Origin: Mycobacterium sp. ELW1
GTDB taxonomy: Bacteria > Actinomycetota > Actinomycetes > Mycobacteriales > Mycobacteriaceae
Assembly: GCF_008329905.1 (NCBI RefSeq)
Contig: NZ_CP032155.1
Span: 3,968,001-4,032,000, forward strand
Direction of reading: 5' to 3'
DNA: 64,000 nt
The notes beneath the pieces were generated by a model. That model was given only the letters and a program-made list of their open reading frames with translations. It was not told the DNA's origin and made no database searches. The position numbers and the translations under genes are program-made. Positions 27,281 through 37,428 of the stretch are shown here, piece after piece (positions within the stretch are counted from its first letter, which is position 1; each line of letters opens with the position of its first letter).

Positions 27281-27943
27281 ATGGCATTTCATCGCACCGT
27301 TCTGAGCGCTGTCGGACTGACGGCGGCGGCCGTGCTCTTCGCAGGCTGTTCCTCGACCAGTACGACCGCGGAGTCCTCGTCGTCGAGCACCTCGCCTGCG
27401 GCGACCACCACAACCACGACCACCACCTCGGCGGCGGCCGCTCCCGCCGGCACTCTCGTCGGCCCCGGGTGCGCGAGCTACGCCGAGCAGGTCCCCACCG
27501 GACCAGGTTCGGTGTCCGGCATGTCGAAGGACCCGGTGACGGTGGCAGCCAGTAACAACCCGCTGCTGAAGACGCTGACCTCCGCGCTGTCGGGCAAGCT
27601 CAATCCGAACGTCAACCTCGTCCAGACTCTCGACAGCGGTCAGTTCACGGTCTTCGCCCCGACCGACGACGCCTTCGCCAAGCTCGATCCCGCCACCGTC
27701 GAGAAGCTCAAGACGGACTCGAACCTGTTGACGTCGATCCTGACCTACCACGTGGTTCCGGCGCAGGCCAGCCCCGCTCAGGTCGTCGGCCAGCACAAGA
27801 CCGTCCAGGGCGCAGAGGTGACGGTGACCGGCTCGGGTGACGCACTGAAGGTCAACGACGCCAACGTCGTCTGCGGCGGTGTGCAGACGGCCAACGCCAC
27901 CGTCTACCTGATCGACACGGTGTTGATGCCGCCCGCCCAGTAA
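27281..27943 (+). CDS. Fasciclin-domain lipoprotein, MPT83-like
   Basis: A 220-residue lipoprotein: lipobox VLFAGC at residues 16-21, then a Ser/Thr/Ala-rich linker, then one FAS1 domain ([44 protein letters not shown] to [16 protein letters not shown]) with the conserved TYHVV. In M. tuberculosis MPT83 is a surface antigen under SigK and RskA. The domain is nearly identical to the next gene's, suggesting a local duplication. The start has a clear AAGGGAG ribosome site. Confidence 0.9.
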   Translation: MAFHRTVLSAVGLTAAAVLFAGCSSTSTTAESSSSSTSPAATTTTTTTTSAAAAPAGTLVGPGCASYAEQVPTGPGSVSGMSKDPVTVAASNNPLLKTLTSALSGKLNPNVNLVQTLDSGQFTVFAPTDDAFAKLDPATVEKLKTDSNLLTSILTYHVVPAQASPAQVVGQHKTVQGAEVTVTGSGDALKVNDANVVCGGVQTANATVYLIDTVLMPPAQ

Positions 27944-28038
27944 CTCGGCGCGCTCCGCTCATCGCACGACAACTCGCAACACATCTCAACGGTGCGCTGA
28001 CCTCTTCCGGCGCAACGTATTACGAAAGGAATGATCGA

Positions 28039-28635
28039 ATGTCGATGAAAGTATCCACGAAGGTGGCTTCGATGGCCGGCCTCACCATGGCCGCGGTTTT
28101 CTCGGTCGGGTTGGCTCCCGTCGCCGCCGCCGACAACCACTCGGGACCGGTTGGCCCCGGCTGCGCGGCGTATGCCGAGCAGGTGCCCACCGGGCCGGGT
28201 TCGGTGAGCGGTATGTCGATGGCCCCGGTGGCCACAGCCGCATCCAACAATCCGATGCTGACCACCCTGACGGCTGCGTTGTCCGGCAAGTTCAACCCTG
28301 AGGTCAATCTGGTCGACACCCTCAACGGCGGACAGTTCACCGTGTTCGCGCCGACGGACGCCGCGTTCGCGAAGATCGACCCGGCCACGATCGACCAGCT
28401 CAAGACCAACAAGGATCTGCTGACCTCGATCCTGACCTATCACGTGGTCCCGGGTCAGGCCACACCCGACAAGGTGGTGGGGACGCACAAGACGGTCCAG
28501 GGCGCGGACGTAACGGTCACCGGCTCGGGCGATCACCTGCAGGTCAACGGGGCCAACGTGGTGTGCGGCGGCGTGCGCACCGCCAACGCCACGGTGTACC
28601 TCATCGACACGGTCCTGATGCCGCCGGCGCAGTAG
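28039..28635 (+). CDS. Secreted fasciclin-domain protein, MPT70-like
   Basis: A 198-residue exported protein: signal peptide ([31 protein letters not shown]) with a likely cleavage before DNHSG, then the [22 protein letters not shown] stretch shared with MPT70/MPT83, then one FAS1 domain ([24 protein letters not shown]). Two Cys in the mature part (GCAAY, VVCGG) match the disulfide of MPT70. It lies 95 bases after the lipoprotein paralogue, with AAAGGAA upstream. The dipZ gene found between or beside these in M. tuberculosis is not seen here. Confidence 0.9.
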   Translation: MSMKVSTKVASMAGLTMAAVFSVGLAPVAAADNHSGPVGPGCAAYAEQVPTGPGSVSGMSMAPVATAASNNPMLTTLTAALSGKFNPEVNLVDTLNGGQFTVFAPTDAAFAKIDPATIDQLKTNKDLLTSILTYHVVPGQATPDKVVGTHKTVQGADVTVTGSGDHLQVNGANVVCGGVRTANATVYLIDTVLMPPAQ

Positions 28636-28643
28636 ACAAGCGG

Positions 28644-28695
28644 GACCCGCACGCCGGCCGGCTCGGTCATCGAGCGCGTCGGCGGCGTGCGGGTC
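28644..28695 (+). terminator. Long GC hairpin after the fasciclin genes
   Basis: Perfect 13-base arms GACCCGCACGCCG (28644-28656) and CGGCGTGCGGGTC (28683-28695) enclose a 26-base loop. There is no T run after it, as is common for mycobacterial terminators. It separates the fasciclin gene from the photolyase. Confidence 0.5.
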
Positions 28696-28755
28696 ACCCC
28701 GCGGGCGCGGGCCGCGTCGCGCATACCTTCGGCACGGAAAGGGCAGCATAGAAAC

Positions 28756-30099
28756 ATGCCCGCACTGCTGTGGTTCCGCCGCGACCTGCGCCTGAACGAT
28801 CTGCCCCCGCTGTTGGAGGCTGCCGCCGACGGCGCGGACGTGCTCGCCTGCTTCGTGCTGGACCCTCGCCTGGAGAAATCATCAGGCCCACGTCGACTGC
28901 AATTCCTCGGGGACTCGTTGCGTACGCTCGCCGACTCCCTCGACGGCCGCCTGCTGATCACCCGCGGGCGGCCCGAGGAACGAATTCCGTTGCTGTGCAA
29001 GCAGATCAATGCCACCGAAGTACACATCTCGGCCGACTTCACTCCGTTCGGGGTGCGGCGCGACGCGGCGGTCAAGGCCGCACTCGCCGAGACGGGGGCG
29101 ACGCTGCAGGCCACCGGATCGCCCTACCTCGTCACGCCGGGTCGTGTCACCAAGGACGACGGCACCCCGTACAAGGTCTTCACCCCGTTCCTCGCCCGGT
29201 GGCGGGAAGTCGGCTGGCGCGGGCCGGCCGCCTCGGCGACGGCGTCGGTGAAATGGATCGATCCGGCGGACCTGCCGGCGAAGCTACGGGTAGAGGCCCC
29301 CGACCCGGGCGCCGATCTGGACCTCGAGGCCGGTGAGGCGGCGGCGCTGGCCGGGTGGAAAGAGTTCGTCCACTCCCATCTCTCCGACTACGACGAGGAC
29401 CGCAACCGGCCGGACAAGGCGGCGACCAGCCGCATGTCGGCGCATCTGAAGTTCGGCACGATCCACCCGAGGACGATGGCCGCCGATCTGGACTTCCGCG
29501 CCAAGGGCCCGGCCTCGTATCTGCGGGAGCTGGCGTTCCGGGACTTCTACGCCTCGGTGCTCGACCAGTGGCCGGACAGCGCGTGGTGGAACTGGAACCG
29601 CAATTTCGACGCCATCGAGGTGGACACCGGCCCGGAGTCGACGAAGGCCTTCGAAGCCTGGAAGGAGGGCCGCACCGGCTTCCCGATTGTCGACGCCGGG
29701 ATGCGCCAGCTGCGCGACTCGGGATTCATGCACAACCGGGTGCGGATGATCGTGGCGTCTTTCCTGGTCAAGGACCTGCATCTGCCGTGGCAGTGGGGTG
29801 CGCAGTGGTTCCTCGAGCAGCTGGTCGACGGCGACATGGCCAACAATCAGCACGGCTGGCAGTGGTGCGCCGGCTCGGGAACCGACGCGGCCCCCTACTT
29901 CCGGGTGTTCAACCCGACCACCCAGGGCCAGAAGTTCGACCCCGACGGCGAGTACATCCGGCGCTGGGTGCCCGAGTTGGCCGATGTCGATGACGTCCAC
30001 AAGCTCAAGGGCGGCCCGCCGCCCGGTTATCCGGAGCCGATCGTCGACCACTCCGCCGAGCGGGTCGACGCGTTGCGGCGCTACAGCCAGATCGGCTGA
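28756..30099 (+). CDS. phr: Deoxyribodipyrimidine photolyase
   Basis: A 447-residue DNA photolyase: N-terminal alpha/beta antenna domain starting LLWFRRDLRLNDLPPLLEAAA, then the FAD domain with KTATSRMSAHLKFGTIHPR-like motif (here TSRMSAHLKFGTIHP), the RELAFRDFYASVL segment, and the catalytic and electron-transfer Trp motif with FPIVDAGMRQL, HNRVRMIVASFLVKDLHLPWQWGAQWF and NNQHGWQWCAGSGTDAAPYFRVFNP. It repairs cyclobutane pyrimidine dimers with blue light. M. tuberculosis lacks an evident copy at this point, so this may reflect a light-exposed lifestyle. Confidence 0.93.
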   Translation: MPALLWFRRDLRLNDLPPLLEAAADGADVLACFVLDPRLEKSSGPRRLQFLGDSLRTLADSLDGRLLITRGRPEERIPLLCKQINATEVHISADFTPFGVRRDAAVKAALAETGATLQATGSPYLVTPGRVTKDDGTPYKVFTPFLARWREVGWRGPAASATASVKWIDPADLPAKLRVEAPDPGADLDLEAGEAAALAGWKEFVHSHLSDYDEDRNRPDKAATSRMSAHLKFGTIHPRTMAADLDFRAKGPASYLRELAFRDFYASVLDQWPDSAWWNWNRNFDAIEVDTGPESTKAFEAWKEGRTGFPIVDAGMRQLRDSGFMHNRVRMIVASFLVKDLHLPWQWGAQWFLEQLVDGDMANNQHGWQWCAGSGTDAAPYFRVFNPTTQGQKFDPDGEYIRRWVPELADVDDVHKLKGGPPPGYPEPIVDHSAERVDALRRYSQIG

Positions 30100-30156
30100 G
30101 CTCGCGGTGAAGCGGTGTGCCAGAATTACCGCAATTGCCGAGTGACAGGAGCCGCA

Positions 30157-30411
30157 ATGGTCAGCACCGAGGTGGAGCGCTATTCAGAGGTCGATCCGGC
30201 CGACGTACCCTCAGCTGCCTGGGGCTGGAGCAAGATCAACCCGCGCACCTGGCACGCTCTCGGCATCTTCGTCACGGTCTTCCTGCTGGCGATGCTGAAG
30301 GGTAACCACGTCGGCCACGTCGAGGATTACGTGCTGATCGTGTTCGCGGTGCTGGTGTTCGGCGCGACCGTGCGCGACTGGTGGGGTCGTCGCCGCGGCT
30401 GGATCCGCTAG
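30157..30411 (+). CDS. DUF2631 small membrane protein
   Basis: An 84-residue protein beginning at ATG 30157 with ACAGGAG upstream. It contains a soluble N-terminal stretch (VERYSEVDPADVPSAAWGWSKINPRTWHALG) and two membrane helices (IFVTVFLLAML and VLIVFAVLVFGATV), ending in a basic tail GRRRGWIR. This matches DUF2631 (Rv2876-type). Function is unknown. Its stop codon directly abuts the rlmN stop on the other strand. Confidence 0.85.
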   Translation: MVSTEVERYSEVDPADVPSAAWGWSKINPRTWHALGIFVTVFLLAMLKGNHVGHVEDYVLIVFAVLVFGATVRDWWGRRRGWIR

Positions 30412-31503
30412 CTACCCGCTCGCGGCGAGCTGACCGCACGCCGCCGCGATCTCACGCCCGCGGGTGTCCCGCACGGTGCACGAGACCCCTTGCGCCTTCA
30501 CCCGGCGGACGAACTCGCGTTCCACCGGTTTGGGGCTGGCATCCCACTCACTGCCCGGCGTCGGGTTGAGCGGGATCAGGTTCACATGCACCAACGGACC
30601 GAGGGCCTGATGCAGCTTCTTGCCGAGTAGATCAGCGCGCCAGGCCTGATCGTTGACGTCGCGGATCAACGCGTACTCGATCGACACCCGCCGGCCGGTC
30701 TGGTCGGCGTAGTACCGCGCGGCGTCAAGGACTTCGCGCACCTTCCATCGCAGGTTCACCGGCACCAGGGTGTCGCGCAGCTCGTCATCCGGGGTGTGCA
30801 GTGACAGGGCCAGCGTCACACCGAGGTGTTCGTCGGCGAGCTTGCGCATCGCCGGTGCCAGCCCGACGGTCGACACCGTGACCGACCGCGCGGAGATCCC
30901 GAAGCCCTCCGGAGGCGCCGCGGTGATGCGCTGCACGGTGGCAAGCACCCGCGCATAGTTGGCCAGCGGCTCGCCCATCCCCATGAACACCACATTCGAC
31001 AGGCGCTCGCCGAATTCGTCGCGCGACGTCACCGCCGCCGCCCGAACCTGCTCCAGGATCTCGGCGGTGCTCAGATTGCGGGTCAACCCGCCCTGTCCGG
31101 TCGCGCAGAACGGGCACGCCATGCCGCAGCCGGCCTGCGACGAGATGCACACCGTGTTGCGGTTCGGGTAGCGCATCAGCACCGACTCGAAGGTGGTGCC
31201 ATCGTGGGCGCGCCACAACGTCTTTCGGGTCTCGCCCGCGTCGCACTCGATCTCTTTGGCCACCGAGAGCAGCTTCGGGAACAGCGCATCGGCGACGGCG
31301 TCGCGGACCGCCGCGGGCAGATCGGTCATCTGCTGCGGGTCGGCGAGCAACCGCCCGTAGTACTGCTGCGCGAGCTGCTTGGCCCGGAATGCCGGCAGCC
31401 CGAGTTCGGCCACCGCGGCCGCGCGGGCGTCGGCGTCCAGGTCGGCGAGATGCCGCGGCGGTAACCCACGCCGCGGCGCCTCAAAGACGAGCTCTTGTTT
31501 CAT
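30412..31503 (-). CDS. rlmN: 23S rRNA (adenine2503-C2)-methyltransferase RlmN
   Basis: A 363-residue radical-SAM enzyme that methylates A2503 of 23S rRNA and A37 of some tRNAs. The cluster motif is CGMACPFC; the SAM parts are FMGMGEP and SVTVSTVGL; the C-terminal Cys is in [19 protein letters not shown]. The ATG at 31503 has GGAG a few bases upstream. It is the last gene of the pyrH-frr-cdsA-rlmN series, matching Rv2880c. Confidence 0.95.
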   Translation of the reverse strand: MKQELVFEAPRRGLPPRHLADLDADARAAAVAELGLPAFRAKQLAQQYYGRLLADPQQMTDLPAAVRDAVADALFPKLLSVAKEIECDAGETRKTLWRAHDGTTFESVLMRYPNRNTVCISSQAGCGMACPFCATGQGGLTRNLSTAEILEQVRAAAVTSRDEFGERLSNVVFMGMGEPLANYARVLATVQRITAAPPEGFGISARSVTVSTVGLAPAMRKLADEHLGVTLALSLHTPDDELRDTLVPVNLRWKVREVLDAARYYADQTGRRVSIEYALIRDVNDQAWRADLLGKKLHQALGPLVHVNLIPLNPTPGSEWDASPKPVEREFVRRVKAQGVSCTVRDTRGREIAAACGQLAASG

Positions 31504-31520
31504 TGGCTCCAGTATGGCGG

Positions 31521-32387
31521 TCAGGCCAGCAGAGTCAGGACTATCCAGCCGGCGACCGCCGACGGCAGCATCGCGTCGATGCGGTCCATGATCCCGCCGT
31601 GGCCCGGCAGCAGCGTGCCCATGTCCTTGATGCCGAGGTCGCGTTTGACCTGGGATTCGACCAGGTCGCCGAGCACGCCGGTGATCACCAGCATCAGCCC
31701 GAGCGGCAGGCCGACCCAGGCCGGTTTGTGCAGCAGGAACGTGACCGAAAGCACGGCCGCGGTGATGCCGAACAGCAGTGAGCCGCCCAGCCCTTCCCAG
31801 GATTTCTTGGGGCTGATCGCCGGGGCCAGCAGGTGCTTGCCGAACAGCACGCCGGCCGTGTAACCGCCGATATCGGCGAACACGACGGTGGCGATCACGG
31901 TGAAGACCCGGGCGCCGCCGTTGTCCTGGAAGATCAGCAGTGCGGTGAAACTCGCGAACAACGGCACCCAGGTGGCCAGCAGCACCGAGGCGGCGATGTC
32001 GCGAAGGTAGTTGACGGGCTGCTCGCGCAGCCCCTGGCCGAGCAGGCGCCACACCATGGCGACGACGATCGTGCCGCCGTAGGCGCCCAGCGTTCCCGCC
32101 ACGCCCCACGGCCAGGCCAGCCAGATCATCGCCTGCCCGCCGACCAGCAGCGGCACGACGGGCATCACATACCCGTGCTCGCGAAGCCGGCGGACCACCT
32201 CATGCGTGGCGATCGCCATCGCGATGGCCAGCAGCGGCATCCACCACTTCGGGGCGAACAGCAGGCTGCCGATCGCCATCGCGCCGAGCACGGCGCCGAC
32301 GGCGATGGCGGCGGGCAGATCACGCCCTGCGCGCGAGCTCTTGGGCGCTGGCTGCGCGGCCGCGCCGCCGGTATCGGTTTCCGCCAC
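31521..32387 (-). CDS. cdsA: Phosphatidate cytidylyltransferase
   Basis: A 288-residue membrane enzyme with about eight helices, making CDP-diacylglycerol from phosphatidate and CTP. The signature is [13 protein letters not shown] and, near the end, [28 protein letters not shown] take the GTG at 32387 (MAETDTGG) as start because there is no better in-frame codon between it and the frr stop. The start has no clear ribosome site, so a non-canonical start nearer GGAGGT is possible. Matches Rv2881c. Confidence 0.9.
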   Translation of the reverse strand: MAETDTGGAAAQPAPKSSRAGRDLPAAIAVGAVLGAMAIGSLLFAPKWWMPLLAIAMAIATHEVVRRLREHGYVMPVVPLLVGGQAMIWLAWPWGVAGTLGAYGGTIVVAMVWRLLGQGLREQPVNYLRDIAASVLLATWVPLFASFTALLIFQDNGGARVFTVIATVVFADIGGYTAGVLFGKHLLAPAISPKKSWEGLGGSLLFGITAAVLSVTFLLHKPAWVGLPLGLMLVITGVLGDLVESQVKRDLGIKDMGTLLPGHGGIMDRIDAMLPSAVAGWIVLTLLA

Positions 32388-32410
32388 TTCGATGCGTTGC
32401 TGAAAGGTGG

Positions 32411-32968
32411 CTACACCTCCAGCAATTCGCCTTCCTTGTGCTTGACCAACTCGTCGATCTGGCCGACGTAGGTGGCGGTGGACTTGTCCAGATCCTTCTC
32501 GGCGCGCCCGACCTCGTCCTCGCCGGCTTCGCCGTCCTTGCGGATTCGGTGCAGTTCCTCCATGGCGCGACGGCGCACGTTGCGCACCGACACCTTGGCG
32601 TCCTCGCCCTTGGACTTGGCCTGCTTGACCAGATCGCGGCGGCGTTCCTCGGTCAGCTGCGGGATCGACACCCGGATGATGTTGCCGTCGTTGGTGGGGT
32701 TCACACCGAGATCGGAGTGACGGATCGCGTCTTCGATCGCCCGAAGCTGCGACGCCTCGTAGGGCTTGATGACGACCATCCGCGCCTCGGGCACGTTGAC
32801 GCTGCACAGCTGCGTGATCGGCGTCGGCGACCCGTAGTAGTCGACGACGACGCGCGAGAACATTCCCGGGTTGGCCCGTCCGGTCCGGATGGACGCCAAG
32901 TCGTCGCGGGCGACCGCGACGGCCTTCTCCATCTTCTCTTCGGCATCGAAGAGAGCCTCTTCAATCAT
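32411..32968 (-). CDS. frr: Ribosome recycling factor
   Basis: A 185-residue protein of the expected length. The two-domain RRF pattern is complete: the helix bundle ([32 protein letters not shown]), the beta part ([23 protein letters not shown]), and the C-terminal helices ([30 protein letters not shown]). With EF-G it splits post-termination ribosomes. It lies 12 bases after pyrH, as in Rv2882c-Rv2883c. Confidence 0.97.
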   Translation of the reverse strand: MIEEALFDAEEKMEKAVAVARDDLASIRTGRANPGMFSRVVVDYYGSPTPITQLCSVNVPEARMVVIKPYEASQLRAIEDAIRHSDLGVNPTNDGNIIRVSIPQLTEERRRDLVKQAKSKGEDAKVSVRNVRRRAMEELHRIRKDGEAGEDEVGRAEKDLDKSTATYVGQIDELVKHKEGELLEV

Positions 32969-32980
32969 GTAGTGGTCCTC

Positions 32981-33733
32981 TCAACCGCTGACCAGAGTTC
33001 CGATCTTCTCACCTGCGACCGCTCGGGCGATATTCCCGTCGGTGAGCAGGTTGAAGACCAGGATCGGCATTCCGTTGTCCATGCACAAACTGAACGCCGT
33101 GGCGTCGGCGACCTGAAGCCCGCGGTCGAGCACTTCGCGGTGGCTGATCTCGGTGAGCATCTCGGCGTTCGGATCCTCCCGCGGGTCGGCGGTGAACACA
33201 CCGTCGACCGCCTTGGCCATCAGCACGATGTCCGCACGGATCTCCAGGGCACGCTGCGCGGCGGTGGTATCGGTGGAGAAATACGGCAGGCCCATGCCGG
33301 CGCCGAAGATGACGACGCGGCCCTTCTCCAGGTGCCGCACCGCGCGCAGCGGAATGTAGGGCTCCGCGACCTGCCCCATGGTGATGGCGGTCTGGACCCG
33401 GGTGACGATGCCTTCCTTCTCCAGGAAATCTTGCAGCGCAAGGCTGTTCATCACCGTGCCGAGCATGCCCATGTAATCGGAGCGGGTGCGCTCCATCCCG
33501 CGCTGCTGCAACTGCGCACCGCGGAAGAAGTTCCCGCCGCCAATGACGACGGCGACCTGGACGCCACTGCGGACCACCTCGGCGATCTGGCGGGCCACCT
33601 GGGCGACGACGTCAGGATCGAGCCCGACCGATCCGCCGCCGAACATCTCCCCGCCGAGCTTGAGTACCACCCTGTTGAAATGCGGACGCAATTCCCTCGT
33701 GCCGGCACCGTTGCTGTCGGCCGTCTCCCCCAT
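32981..33733 (-). CDS. pyrH: UMP kinase
   Basis: A 250-residue amino-acid-kinase-fold enzyme phosphorylating UMP with ATP. The motifs are [46 protein letters not shown], and [14 protein letters not shown] [24 protein letters not shown] start at ATG 33733 (MGETADSNG), with GAGGAG upstream. An in-frame start at 33805 would add 24 residues. It opens the pyrH-frr-cdsA-rlmN run. Confidence 0.95.
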   Translation of the reverse strand: MGETADSNGAGTRELRPHFNRVVLKLGGEMFGGGSVGLDPDVVAQVARQIAEVVRSGVQVAVVIGGGNFFRGAQLQQRGMERTRSDYMGMLGTVMNSLALQDFLEKEGIVTRVQTAITMGQVAEPYIPLRAVRHLEKGRVVIFGAGMGLPYFSTDTTAAQRALEIRADIVLMAKAVDGVFTADPREDPNAEMLTEISHREVLDRGLQVADATAFSLCMDNGMPILVFNLLTDGNIARAVAGEKIGTLVSG

Positions 33734-33858
33734 CAGACTCCTCGGACTAGTCGGGCTCCTGGCATGAGAGTGCCATCCCGGCGACATTCGGGACGGCACT
33801 TCCATCCTGCCTCATCGCCGAACATGCCGATTTCTCGGGTTCACACCTGATGCGCACG

Positions 33859-34212
33859 TCACCACAGCACAGCGATACCCGCTGCCGCCAGCGATAAGAC
33901 CCCCACCGAGAGGAAAACCGGGCGCGGGACGGGCTCGCCGGTGCGCCGCTGCCGGGCGTTGCCCATACCGAGCAGGCCGCCGATCACCACCAGGATGGCC
34001 AGCTTGACCCCGATCTTGGGGTAGTTGAGGACGGTTCCGGCGGGCCACGGTGCGGCCAGCGCCAGCCCGGTCAGCAGTGACACCAGCAGCCCATAGTCCA
34101 TCAACCGGGTGGTACGAAACCTCCGGGCGGCCCCCTCGGCCGCCCAGGCGCCGAACGTCATCGCGAACCCGACGATGTGCACCAGCACAACTACGTGGCG
34201 TAGTAGTTCCAT
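33859..34212 (-). CDS. Small integral membrane protein
   Basis: A 117-residue protein with about four membrane helices (VVVLVHIVGFAMTFGAWAAE, YGLLVSLLTGLALAA, IGVKLAILVVIGGLLG, VFLSVGVLSLAAAGIAVLW). A conserved-looking His (HIVGFAMTFGAW) and Lys in helix regions resemble small haem/quinone-type membrane proteins, but I cannot name a family. Similar proteins occur in actinobacteria. It is 39 bases upstream of the methyltransferase stop on the same strand. Confidence 0.65.
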   Translation of the reverse strand: MELLRHVVVLVHIVGFAMTFGAWAAEGAARRFRTTRLMDYGLLVSLLTGLALAAPWPAGTVLNYPKIGVKLAILVVIGGLLGMGNARQRRTGEPVPRPVFLSVGVLSLAAAGIAVLW

Positions 34213-34251
34213 GCGGTGAGCCTACGATACGGCGTGCCCTGACGGCAGCAA

Positions 34252-35401
<1,150 letters not shown>

Positions 35402-35442
35402 AAGCCGCCACCGATTACGTTGTGGTGCAGCACCGTTGGCGG

Positions 35443-37422
35443 TCAGTGATTTGCGTGGCAGGCCTTCGGCGGTGACGGTGGCAGGTCGAGCGCGGGATTG
35501 CCGTCGAAGAACCCGATCGGCTTCAGGTGGAATCCCGCATACGCACACGGCATCACCGGCCAGTCCTCCGGCCGCACGATGTGGTGCGCGCCGAGGGTGT
35601 ACCAGAGCACCACATCGGTGTCCTCCAGCGGAGCGTCGTCGGCCACGTACTGCGGCAGCCCCTGCGCCTCGGCGCACTGGTACATGTAGTCCCCCGCGGC
35701 GAACTTCTCCGCCGGGTCGTACTTGGTCACCCACAGGTTGTGCTGGACGAACTTCGCCCGGTCGTAGATGTAGGAACCCTCCTGCACCATCACCGGAACG
35801 ATCTCGCGCGGCACCAGCTTGTAGCCCACCGGGCTGCCGAGTTCGTTCTTCTTCGACGGGTTGGTCACCTTCCAGTACCGGCCGGTGCCCCAGTTCCAGT
35901 CCCTGGCACCCTCGGCTTCTGACGCCACCAACGTGTCCTTGGTGATCCAGGCGTTGTGGTGCGGGTTGAGCGCGGGGTCCGGCTCCACCACCGAATCCAC
36001 CTCGTACACACTGTTGTTCGGCCCATCAACGCTCATGTCGAGCCGGAAGTTGAAGAAGTGCTGGTGGTTGGGGCCGTAGATGCCGGGGGCGACGAGCTTG
36101 CCCCAACGGGGCGACTCCCCGTCTTCGACCGCACCCGTGGTGAGCACCCCGGAGAGCTTGACCTCCATCTCGATCGACGCGTCGTTGTACAGGTACCAGA
36201 AGAACCCGTACTCGTAGTTGCCGACGGTGCAAATCATCGAGATCACCAGCCGGCGCGACCGACGCACCTCGACCTCGCCCGTGCGAAAGTCGGTGTGCTT
36301 CCAGGAGATTCCGTAGTCCTCCTCGTGCATGCAGATCGCGTTCGGGATGGTGACCGCGTTGCCGTCGGAGTCGTGCACCATACCGTCGAAGTAGAAGATC
36401 TCGCCAAGGCAGTCGCAGCCCAGGGTCAGTGGGTTCGCCGAGAAGCCCATGCCGACCTCACCCATGTCGAACACGTTCTTGTTCCAGTGTGTCGGTGAGG
36501 TATCCCCGTACGGCACCACCATCTCCGAGAGCGCGGCCCGGTACATGATCGGCCGGACCGTACCCCGGTCGTTGTAGGTGATCTCGTGCAGCGTCAGGCC
36601 CTCGCGGGGGTTGAATCCCACTCGTAGCGACCACTTCTGCCACTCGACCTTCCACCCGTCGACGGTGAAACTCGGCCCGTCCGGCTGGGTGATCTCGATG
36701 GTCTTGACGTCGTCCCGGAACTCGGTGAAGGCCGGCCGGTTGTCGGCGTCGAACATGAACTTCGCCGAGTAGTTGCCCGCCTTGGGGGGCAACGGCACCA
36801 CGCCGTGGTCTTCGACGTCGAGCACCGTCATGGAGTCGAGGTCGAAGGTCACGATCACCCCCTCCACCGGACGCGCGTATCCGTGCTCCGACGGCGCCGC
36901 CCGCATGAACGTCAACGGGCGACAGATCAGCGGCGAATTCTCGTAGTGATCCTGCGCGCCGTAATAGCCGGCCGGCCACGGATCGATCATCGCCAGGTCG
37001 AAATCGGTGATGCCGCGCTTGCGCATCGCCTCCTGCCAACGCGGGTCCGCACGGACCACTTCCTCCACGCCGGTCATGTGCTCGACCAGATACGACGGGA
37101 AGCGGCCGGGAATCGCCGTCCAGGACTCCACCACCCGGGCGCCGATGTCGACGACGGACTCGTAGATCATCTTGGCTGCCCCGTCGTACATCGTGCAGGA
37201 CGCCCGCCGCGGGACATCGGTCACCGACTCGAACGTCAGCCGCGCGTTCTTGTCCGGCTCGGCGAGCTGGATCATCACGAATTTCAGTGTCGGAGTTGCA
37301 TAGTCGGACTCTTTGACGATCGAGGCCGCCATCTCGATCTCGGCGCCGCTGAGCGGGTCGAGCGGGTAACAGGCTCGGTCATCGGTCGTTCCCGTGCTCA
37401 GCACGGTGCTGTCCATGGTCAT
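35443..37422 (-). CDS. Copper-containing primary amine oxidase
   Basis: A 659-residue quinoprotein amine oxidase. The TPQ precursor Tyr is in CTVGNYEYG (consensus T-x-x-N-Y-D/E), around residue 395. The copper His ligands are in GPNHQHFF (HxH) and in the last third near PEDWPVMP. Such enzymes convert primary amines to aldehyde, ammonia and H2O2. There is no signal peptide, so it is cytoplasmic. It follows an APC permease by 6 bases, which probably imports the amine. Substrate (tyramine, histamine, phenethylamine or other) is inference. Confidence 0.93.
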   Translation of the reverse strand: MTMDSTVLSTGTTDDRACYPLDPLSGAEIEMAASIVKESDYATPTLKFVMIQLAEPDKNARLTFESVTDVPRRASCTMYDGAAKMIYESVVDIGARVVESWTAIPGRFPSYLVEHMTGVEEVVRADPRWQEAMRKRGITDFDLAMIDPWPAGYYGAQDHYENSPLICRPLTFMRAAPSEHGYARPVEGVIVTFDLDSMTVLDVEDHGVVPLPPKAGNYSAKFMFDADNRPAFTEFRDDVKTIEITQPDGPSFTVDGWKVEWQKWSLRVGFNPREGLTLHEITYNDRGTVRPIMYRAALSEMVVPYGDTSPTHWNKNVFDMGEVGMGFSANPLTLGCDCLGEIFYFDGMVHDSDGNAVTIPNAICMHEEDYGISWKHTDFRTGEVEVRRSRRLVISMICTVGNYEYGFFWYLYNDASIEMEVKLSGVLTTGAVEDGESPRWGKLVAPGIYGPNHQHFFNFRLDMSVDGPNNSVYEVDSVVEPDPALNPHHNAWITKDTLVASEAEGARDWNWGTGRYWKVTNPSKKNELGSPVGYKLVPREIVPVMVQEGSYIYDRAKFVQHNLWVTKYDPAEKFAAGDYMYQCAEAQGLPQYVADDAPLEDTDVVLWYTLGAHHIVRPEDWPVMPCAYAGFHLKPIGFFDGNPALDLPPSPPKACHANH

Positions 37423-37428
37423 GGTCGG

